This document shows positions 1-5,306 of a stretch of DNA of 5,306 nucleotides, one piece after another. Within the stretch, counting starts at the first letter, position 1; every line of letters begins with the position of its first letter. The position numbers and the translations under genes are program-made. The DNA is taken from assembly GCA_036661515.1 (NCBI GenBank), contig JAVWYO010000128.1:1-5306 (forward strand). Direction: 5' to 3'. A model generated the notes under the pieces. It was not told the origin of the DNA and searched no databases. It saw nothing but the letters and a program-made list of their open reading frames with translations. The DNA is from HGM05232 sp036661515. GTDB lineage: Bacteria; Bacteroidota; Bacteroidia; Bacteroidales; Muribaculaceae.

Positions 1-36
1 GTTTTCTATGGTCTTGGATTTGGTTGGGGAATCTAA
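1..36 (+). CDS. possible 3' end of an upstream gene (partial)
   Basis: Reading from base 1, the frame gives VFYGLGFGWGI followed by TAA at 34-36. This short glycine- and aromatic-rich tail would suit the end of a membrane or outer-membrane protein, but eleven residues cannot identify a family. The other two forward frames also stay open through this stretch (to about 151 and 134), so frame choice is uncertain. The frame is preferred because it ends before the promoter-like region and its residues look protein-like. An upstream gene on either strand, or none, is still possible. Confidence 0.3.
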   Translation, partial: VFYGLGFGWGI

Positions 37-113
37 ATTGCGTCGACAATATTTTTTATATAAACCAAAAAAAGATAACAGAGGAGGAAAATTCTTTCAT
101 ATTGCGCTCATTT

Positions 114-125
114 CATTATCTTTGC
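114..125 (+). promoter_or_regulatory. upstream copy of Bacteroidota -7 box (weak promoter candidate)
   Basis: The 12-mer CATTATCTTTGC contains TATCTTTG (117-124), a match to the Bacteroidota -7 consensus TAnnTTTG. The -33 side is poor: the best partner is TTTC at 95-98 with an 18-base spacer, not a TTTG. An identical 12-mer recurs at 183-194. If active, transcription would start near 130-135, leaving a leader of about 100 bases before the preferred start codon at 237. Confidence 0.45.
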
Positions 126-161
126 AGAGGATAAGGTATGGCTTTACATAGTCTAAATAAA

Positions 162-193
162 TTTGGCTCTATGCTAAGCTTGCATTATCTTTG
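162..193 (+). promoter_or_regulatory. Bacteroidota-type promoter for the DUF2723 gene
   Basis: TTTG at 162-165 is followed by a 20-base spacer and TATCTTTG at 186-193. This fits the Bacteroidota housekeeping sigma pattern TTTG-N19-21-TAnnTTTG in both boxes and in spacing. Transcription would be expected to begin near base 200, giving a leader of about 35-40 bases before the ATG at 237. Its position inside the in-frame extension that begins at the ATG at 138 argues that this extension is not translated from the main transcript. Confidence 0.65.
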
Positions 194-212
194 CCGAATA
201 TTTACGCGCATA

Positions 213-224
213 ATCAATATTGAT
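213..224 (+). repeat. 12-base perfect palindrome in the leader
   Basis: ATCAATATTGAT reads the same on both strands. It lies between the predicted transcription start (about 200) and the ATG at 237. As RNA it could form only a weak 4-base stem with a 4-base loop; as DNA it could be a dimer-type operator. Such short AT-rich palindromes occur by chance, so a regulatory role is only a suggestion. Confidence 0.3.
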
Positions 225-236
225 AAAACTCATCAA

Positions 237-3200
237 ATGAGACAATACAAAATCATTAATAATTCCATTGGCTGGCTAATGTTTATCGTGGCTGCCATTA
301 CCTATCTATTGACTATTGAGTCAACTGCAAGTTTTTGGGATTGCGGTGAATTTATTTCACAGGGATATAAACTCGAAGTTGGACATCCACCTGGCAATCC
401 TATTTTCATGCTTGCGGCGCGATTTTTCATAAATTTTGCATCAGGACCAAGCACGGTTGCCATTATGGTAAATTCAATGTCTGCCCTACTAAGTGCTGGC
501 ACTATTCTTTTGCTATTTTGGACTATAACGCATCTTGTTAAGAAATTAATAGTAAAAGATGATTCAACAGGAGTTTCGCTTAATGAAATGCTTGTAATCT
601 TTGGTAGTGGCATAGCTGGAGCTCTTGTATACACATGGAGCGACACTTTTTGGTTCTCGGCGGTTGAAGGTGAAGTATATGCGTTTTCTTCATTTTGCAC
701 TGCATTAGTCTTTTGGCTAATTCTAAAATGGGAAAACCGAGCTAACGATCCACATTCCGACCGTTATTTAATACTAATAGCCTATGTTCTTGGAATTTCT
801 ATTGCAGTCCATCTGCTTAATCTATTGTGTATTCCGGCCATAGTCCTTGTGTTTTATTACAAGAAATGGAAAGAGACATCAGTCAAAGGGTCAATATTGG
901 CATTACTGCTATCTTTTGGTATAATAGTTCTTATCCTTTATGGACTTGTACCTGGATTTGTGAAAGTGGCGCAATGGTTTGAACTAAACTGTGTAAATTC
1001 ATTTGGCATGCCCTTTAATTCAGGTGTTCTTGTATATTTTGTCATTGATATGGCACTATTTATATGGAGCATTTATGAGCTTTACCAACAACGAAATCCG
1101 TTATTGATAAAAATATCATTTCTTTTAAGTATATTTTTCTCTGGAATGCTTTTCATAGGCGATAGTTGGTTGATAGGAAGTGTATTAGTTATAGCGCTTG
1201 CACTGTATCTCTTTAAATTTTGCCAAAGAATACCAGTGCGTATTTTCAATATTGTCATTATGAGCATCTTTGTAATATTCATAGGGTATTCATCTTATGC
1301 CGTTATACTGATACGCTCAAATGCCGACACTCCAATGGACCAAAACTCTCCCGATAATGTGTTCTCACTCGCAAGTTACCTTAACCGTGAGCAATATGGG
1401 CAGCGTCCGTTGATTTATGGGCAGACATTCAATTCATCTGTTGTATATAAAATGAATAATGAGGGTATCGCTAAGCCCCTTACAGAGACAAAAGGCGCTA
1501 ATTATGCTAAAGCAGTCAAAAACTCGCCTAATGACCCCGATCGTTATATAATGACAGGTTACACCGAAGATTATACAATGACTCCTGAGTTAAATATGTT
1601 ATTTCCACGCATGTACAACGGAGCTTCGGCTCGTGAATATAGCGAATGGACAGGCATGACAGGGACACCAGTGATGGCGACAACAAAGGTTGACTCAGAA
1701 GGTAATACGATTGAAAGTGACACTAAAATCAAGCCAACATTTTTGGAAAATATGCAATTTTTCATCGATTACCAATTAAATTATATGTATTGGCGATACT
1801 TCATGTGGAACTTTGCAGGTCGTCAAAATGATATTCAAGGTAGTGGTGAAATCACTCATGGTAACTGGATTAGCGGAATACCCATAATAGATAATCTTCG
1901 GCTTGGTGACCAATCACTCCTTCCTGCCGATCTTGGCAAGGGTAATATGGGACACAACGTTTTCTTTATGTTACCTCTAATTCTTGGAATTATAGGGCTA
2001 CTTTGGCAAGCTTATGCAGGAAAACGAGGGATAGAACAATTTTGGGTAATATTTTTCCTATTCTTCATGACAGGGCTTGCAATCGTGATTTACCTTAACC
2101 AGACACCAAGTCAGCCACGTGAACGCGACTACGCATTTGCTGGATCGTTCTATGCCTTTGCTATATGGGTGGGCATGGGAGTAGCTGGATTGTGGCGAAT
2201 ATTCATATTTTTGCTTAATAAGAAGAGTAAAAATGAAGCGAGCAATAATAGTGAGGAGAAAAAACCCATCGCACTTGCTATTGTAGCATGTGTTATTGGC
2301 ATTGCGATACCTCTACAAATGGTTAGTCAAACGTGGGACGACCACAATCGTTCAGGACGATATGCAGCACGCGACTTTGGTATGAATTACTTATCGAGTG
2401 TTGATAAGAATGCTATTATATTCACCAATGGCGATAACGACACATTCCCTCTTTGGTATGTTCAAGAAGTAGAAGGATACCGCACCGATGTGCGCGTAGT
2501 GAACCTTAGCTATCTTGCTACCGACTGGTATATTGAACAAATGCGTCGTCCAGCCTACGAATCGGCATCAGTGCCAATGTTGGCAGGCAATAATACATTT
2601 GCTTATGGCGAGCGTCAATATAACTACTTTATATCACCCGATACCACACAGATGGTTCCTGTGCTAAAATCCTTAGAACAACTCTACGGGCCTGATTATA
2701 AAAACAATGGCTGGGGGCTTCCAGAAATAAAATATCCTATGATGTATATTCCTGTGAATGCCAACGACGTTATTAAATCAGGTGTAGTAAAAGCTGAAGA
2801 TCGTAGCGCAATTGAAGAATACATCGATGCAAATATGTTTAAAGACCCATCAACAGCAGGCGACGGGGCAATGAGTTCGAGCAAAATAATGTCGCTCGAC
2901 ATCATCGCATCTAATGCAGCTAAAGGGTGGAAACGTCCAATCTATTTTGCGATGACCGTTCCCGATAGTTATTATCTTGGGCTTTCTAAGTATCTGCAAG
3001 CAACAGGTATGGCGTATGAACTTACGCCTATAATATCCGATGTAGCAGATGGCGAATTTGGTGTAAATACCGATAAGATGTATACCAACGTCATGACAAA
3101 ATTCCGCTGGGGCGGACTTGAAAACAGCACCCCTCAGAATCCTATTTACGTTGATGAGACTATTAGCAGAATGGTGACAACTCACCGTAGCACTCTTTGT

Positions 3201-3725
3201 GATCTTGCTTATAATCTTATTGTTGAGGGAATGAAGGTGCAAGAAGCCATTGAGCCTACCGATAAAGCACAATCACCAGTCGTAGCAAATGGTACAAAGG
3301 AATATGAGCAATATAAGAATTTCTATAAAGACCGTTACGACAAAGCCCGCAAAGTGCTCAAGCTAATGGATACAAAGTTGCCAACTCATTGCTCACCTTA
3401 TTCTATCCAAATTGGTTATAGAATAGCACAAGTTCATCTTATACTTGGTGATGCAAGTGGCAATAAGGCAGATAAGCAATACGGCTTGAAGATATTGGAA
3501 GATGAGATTATGAAATATGGCGATTACGCTCGTTTTTATCAATCTCTATCGCCAAGTCACACGCAACGCTTGTCACAATCGGATTTATACATAGATGGTC
3601 GCTATATCGTAGAACTCATGCAACTTTATAATGCCTCAGCTAATGATAAAGCAACTGAAAAAATTATGAAAAAGCTCGAAGCTCGTGGCGTGAATGTGCA
3701 ACGCCTTTTCAAAGGTCAAGAATAA
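237..3725 (+). CDS. DUF2723 family membrane protein, putative lipid-carrier-dependent glycosyltransferase (TMEM260/O-mannosyltransferase-like)
   Basis: This encodes a 1162-residue polytopic inner-membrane protein. Residues about 11-27 form the first membrane helix. It is followed by the family signature: S32-F-W-D35-C-G-E38-F, then GHPPGNP at 49-55. Acidic residues just after helix 1 are where GT-C glycosyltransferases keep their catalytic base, so D35/E38 are the likely active-site candidates (inference). Many further hydrophobic helices run to about 360. A long polar, probably periplasmic segment spans about 361-570. More helices lie at about 572-700 and include the QPRERDY motif at 626-632. 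The soluble C-terminal part, about 700-1162, begins with NGDNDTFP at 731-738. Human TMEM260, a DUF2723 protein, is reported to be a protein O-mannosyltransferase; the bacterial substrate is unknown. The start at 237 (MRQYKIINN) is preferred over the ATG at 138 because family members, as I recall them, begin this way, and because a good promoter lies between the two. The 138 start would add 33 unconserved-looking residues. Family is confident; enzymatic function is not. Confidence 0.9.
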   Translation: MRQYKIINNSIGWLMFIVAAITYLLTIESTASFWDCGEFISQGYKLEVGHPPGNPIFMLAARFFINFASGPSTVAIMVNSMSALLSAGTILLLFWTITHLVKKLIVKDDSTGVSLNEMLVIFGSGIAGALVYTWSDTFWFSAVEGEVYAFSSFCTALVFWLILKWENRANDPHSDRYLILIAYVLGISIAVHLLNLLCIPAIVLVFYYKKWKETSVKGSILALLLSFGIIVLILYGLVPGFVKVAQWFELNCVNSFGMPFNSGVLVYFVIDMALFIWSIYELYQQRNPLLIKISFLLSIFFSGMLFIGDSWLIGSVLVIALALYLFKFCQRIPVRIFNIVIMSIFVIFIGYSSYAVILIRSNADTPMDQNSPDNVFSLASYLNREQYGQRPLIYGQTFNSSVVYKMNNEGIAKPLTETKGANYAKAVKNSPNDPDRYIMTGYTEDYTMTPELNMLFPRMYNGASAREYSEWTGMTGTPVMATTKVDSEGNTIESDTKIKPTFLENMQFFIDYQLNYMYWRYFMWNFAGRQNDIQGSGEITHGNWISGIPIIDNLRLGDQSLLPADLGKGNMGHNVFFMLPLILGIIGLLWQAYAGKRGIEQFWVIFFLFFMTGLAIVIYLNQTPSQPRERDYAFAGSFYAFAIWVGMGVAGLWRIFIFLLNKKSKNEASNNSEEKKPIALAIVACVIGIAIPLQMVSQTWDDHNRSGRYAARDFGMNYLSSVDKNAIIFTNGDNDTFPLWYVQEVEGYRTDVRVVNLSYLATDWYIEQMRRPAYESASVPMLAGNNTFAYGERQYNYFISPDTTQMVPVLKSLEQLYGPDYKNNGWGLPEIKYPMMYIPVNANDVIKSGVVKAEDRSAIEEYIDANMFKDPSTAGDGAMSSSKIMSLDIIASNAAKGWKRPIYFAMTVPDSYYLGLSKYLQATGMAYELTPIISDVADGEFGVNTDKMYTNVMTKFRWGGLENSTPQNPIYVDETISRMVTTHRSTLCDLAYNLIVEGMKVQEAIEPTDKAQSPVVANGTKEYEQYKNFYKDRYDKARKVLKLMDTKLPTHCSPYSIQIGYRIAQVHLILGDASGNKADKQYGLKILEDEIMKYGDYARFYQSLSPSHTQRLSQSDLYIDGRYIVELMQLYNASANDKATEKIMKKLEARGVNVQRLFKGQE

Positions 3726-3735
3726 TAATCTATAA

Positions 3736-3783
3736 AAAGGAGGGAATTGCTATTACTTCGGTGATAACGCAATTTCCTCCTTT
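3736..3783 (+). terminator. intrinsic terminator hairpin with UUCG tetraloop
   Basis: The left arm 3736-3750 (AAAGGAGGGAATTGC) pairs with 3769-3783 (GCAATTTCCTCCTTT) over 15 positions with one G-U. An inner stem of six pairs (3751-3756 with 3761-3766, one G-U) follows, separated by a two-base bulge AC at 3767-3768. The loop is TTCG closed by C-G, the extra-stable cUUCGg tetraloop. A T-rich but interrupted tail (CATTTTAAATTT) follows. It begins 10 bases after the DUF2723 stop. The minus strand has a cleaner T5 run, so the shape is bidirectional, but no minus-strand gene is seen nearby. Termination may be partial, since the next gene starts 17 bases later. Confidence 0.8.
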
Positions 3784-3800
3784 CATTTTAAATTTATAAG

Positions 3801-4415
3801 GTGTTCATAGAACGACCCCCAATACTTTACCGAATGTTATTCCCCGAATCAGCTTGGAGAATTACAAAGAAACATAAATCGGTATTTCTTACATTTGACG
3901 ACGGTCCAATTCCTGAGGTTACCCCTTGGGTACTCGATTTACTTGACAAATACGGAATAAAAGCTACATTTTTCTGTGTGGGCGACAACGTTGTGCGTAA
4001 TCCTGAATTATTTGAGGAGATAAAGCAACGTGGTCATAGCATAGGCAACCACACAATGAACCATCTACAAGGTTCACAGGTAACCACTCGCCGATATTTA
4101 AGAAACGTCATGGAGGCCGACACCGTGATTCAAAGCAACCTTTTTAGACCACCACACGGACTAATTCGCTGGAAACAAGCAAAGATACTCAAAGAGCATT
4201 TTACAATAGTGATGTATGACCTCGTTACACGAGATTATAGCAAAAAAATGACTGGCAACCGCGTATTCAAGAACGTAAAACGATATGCTCGTAAAGGCTC
4301 AATAATTGTATTTCACGATTCTCTAAAAGCCGAGAAGAATATGAAATATGCCCTTCCGCTATCAATTGAATGGCTAATAGAAAAAGGCTATGCGTTTGAA
4401 AAAATCCCAATGTAA
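3801..4415 (+). CDS. NodB-type polysaccharide deacetylase family protein
   Basis: This encodes a compact 204-residue protein that is almost entirely one NodB (carbohydrate esterase 4) domain. Such enzymes remove N- or O-acetyl groups from sugars such as GlcNAc in peptidoglycan or other envelope glycans, using a metal held by Asp-His-His. Motif 1 is TFDDGP at 31-36 (D33 catalytic base, D34 metal ligand). Motif 2 is H84-T-M-N-H88 (metal ligands). Motif 3 is RPPHG at 116-120. Motif 4 is probably D140-L-V-T-R-D145. Motif 5 is IVFHDS around H172. All catalytic positions look intact. The start is GTG at 3801, giving MFIERPPILYR; Bacteroidales relatives, as I recall them, share this opening. The next in-frame ATG (3834) would cut it off. 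No signal peptide, lipobox or clear membrane helix is visible, which is odd for an enzyme acting on exported glycans. No ribosome binding site is evident. The substrate cannot be read from sequence. Confidence 0.9.
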   Translation: MFIERPPILYRMLFPESAWRITKKHKSVFLTFDDGPIPEVTPWVLDLLDKYGIKATFFCVGDNVVRNPELFEEIKQRGHSIGNHTMNHLQGSQVTTRRYLRNVMEADTVIQSNLFRPPHGLIRWKQAKILKEHFTIVMYDLVTRDYSKKMTGNRVFKNVKRYARKGSIIVFHDSLKAEKNMKYALPLSIEWLIEKGYAFEKIPM

Positions 4416-5306
4416 GCAAGATATTATTAATCAAGCAATGATGCTTGGTTTCACGGCATGTCGATTTGTAAGCGCAGTACCAGTAGATGACAATGCCGTT
4501 AGGGATTATAATGACTGGATATCATGTGGCAAGCATGATGAGATGCACTACATGGAACGCAACGGCGACATTAGGAGCAATCCTGAATTACTATTTGAAG
4601 GTGCACACACAATTATATGTTTAGCCATTAATTATTTCCCTAAAACGTTTCAGCCACACCACGCACCACAATTTGCATATTATGCCTACGGCAATGATTA
4701 CCATAACATACTGCGTTCAAAACTAAAACAGCTATCTAAATTTATAGAGACAGAATATGGAGCCAAATCTCGTTGTTGCGTCGACACAGCACCCATACGA
4801 GAGCGATATTGGGCAAAACGTTCCGGCTTAGGGTTTATTGGGCGAAACAACCAATTAATCATTCCAGGTAAAGGTTCATATTTCTTCCTTTGCGAATTAA
4901 TAACAACCCTTAGCATAGAGCCCGATGCCCCCTGCATGCTCTCATGTGGCGATTGCAATCGTTGCATTGAAGCATGTCCAACACAAGCATTATCCTTAAA
5001 AGGAGCATTAGATGCACGCAAATGCCTATCTTGCCTCACAATTGAACATCACGGCGACCTGCCAGCAACGCTAAACATCGGCAATCACATCTATGGTTGT
5101 GATGAATGTCAAAAGGCATGTCCACACAACAGCCATGCGCAGCCCACCGAAATAGAGGAGTTTACGCCCTCTGACGCATTCTTATCACTTAACCATGAAA
5201 CCATCGGAGCCATGACACAAGAATCATTCAATAACTTATTTAAGCACAGTGCCATAAAGCGAGCAACGCTCGCCACCCTGCAACGCACCCTTAAGCGACT
5301 CAAAAA
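4390..5306 (+). CDS. queG: epoxyqueuosine reductase QueG (3' end beyond window)
   Basis: This is the cobalamin-dependent iron-sulfur enzyme that reduces epoxyqueuosine to queuosine at the wobble base (position 34) of GUN-anticodon tRNAs, the last step of the pathway in the cytoplasm. The window holds 305 codons with no stop. Family members are usually a little over 300 residues, so only a few residues are probably missing. The N-terminal cobalamin-binding part includes APQFAYYAYGNDYH (92-105) and VDTAPIRERYWA (131-142); D132 matches the conserved catalytic acid. The ferredoxin-like part has C186-GD-C189-NR-C192-IEA-C196-P, then C212, then C237-DE-C240-QKA-C244-P, giving the eight cysteines for two [4Fe-4S] clusters. 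C215 is an extra nearby cysteine. ATG 4390 is chosen because the residues before M17 fit the usual N-terminal helix; ATGs at 4438 and 4441 would shorten it. It overlaps the deacetylase end by 26 bases in another frame, suggesting one transcript and coupled translation. Confidence 0.95.
   Translation, partial: MRLKKSQCKQDIINQAMMLGFTACRFVSAVPVDDNAVRDYNDWISCGKHDEMHYMERNGDIRSNPELLFEGAHTIICLAINYFPKTFQPHHAPQFAYYAYGNDYHNILRSKLKQLSKFIETEYGAKSRCCVDTAPIRERYWAKRSGLGFIGRNNQLIIPGKGSYFFLCELITTLSIEPDAPCMLSCGDCNRCIEACPTQALSLKGALDARKCLSCLTIEHHGDLPATLNIGNHIYGCDECQKACPHNSHAQPTEIEEFTPSDAFLSLNHETIGAMTQESFNNLFKHSAIKRATLATLQRTLKRLK

Noticed and set aside
34..58. ATTG-CGTCGA-CAAT followed by a T-run as a terminator for an upstream gene
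   Set aside because: The stem is only four base pairs and AT-rich, too weak to support a terminator call.
81..90. GAGGAGGAAA resembling a Shine-Dalgarno sequence
   Set aside because: No ATG follows within usable distance (the next is at 138), and Bacteroidota rarely rely on such sites. A TTG at 102 would give only a ten-codon peptide.
138..236. In-frame 33-residue N-terminal extension of the DUF2723 protein from the ATG at 138
   Set aside because: It spans a near-consensus promoter, is not hydrophobic like a signal peptide, and the usual family N-terminus begins at the ATG at 237.
2850..3272. Minus-strand open frame of 140 codons
   Set aside because: It lies wholly within the DUF2723 coding sequence, has no recognisable domain, and is explained as an antisense shadow. 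The other minus-strand frames (302-700, 1082-1282, 1571-1765, 2696-2905) are rejected for the same reason.
3735..3744. AAAAGGAGGG as a ribosome binding site
   Set aside because: It is the left arm of the terminator hairpin and lies more than 50 bases before the GTG start.
4698..5039. Minus-strand open frame of 113 codons
   Set aside because: It is antisense to queG, whose plus-strand frame has clear iron-sulfur and cobalamin-enzyme motifs. The frame at 5109-5303 is likewise a shadow.

Overview
This window looks like chromosomal DNA from a Bacteroidota member, most likely order Bacteroidales. It is AT-rich. The three proteins are closest, from memory of those families, to Bacteroidales versions. 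Promoter-like sequences have the Bacteroidota form (TTTG, about 20 bases, TAnnTTTG), and the gene starts lack Shine-Dalgarno sequences. No database comparison was possible.

Layout, all on the plus strand. Bases 1-36 may be the last codons of an upstream gene. Bases 37-236 are a leader region holding two copies of a 12-base promoter-like element; the second forms a near-consensus promoter. Bases 237-3725 encode a very large polytopic membrane protein of the DUF2723 (TMEM260-like, GT-C-type glycosyltransferase) family. Bases 3736-3783 form a strong hairpin with a UUCG tetraloop, best read as an intrinsic terminator. Bases 3801-4415 encode a small NodB-type polysaccharide deacetylase starting at GTG. 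Bases 4390 to the window end encode almost all of the epoxyqueuosine reductase QueG, whose start overlaps the deacetylase end by 26 bases. The QueG frame has no stop codon inside the window.

The first two genes suggest envelope glycan or glycoprotein work: a membrane enzyme that probably transfers sugar from a lipid carrier, then a carbohydrate de-N-acetylase-like protein. QueG is a tRNA-modification housekeeping enzyme and is probably linked only by co-transcription with the deacetylase. I see no mobile element, CRISPR array, RNA gene or clear new system. The most worthwhile points are the substrate-unknown DUF2723 protein, the start-site correction supported by an internal promoter, the hairpin just before a gene with no obvious promoter, and the deacetylase's lack of an export signal.
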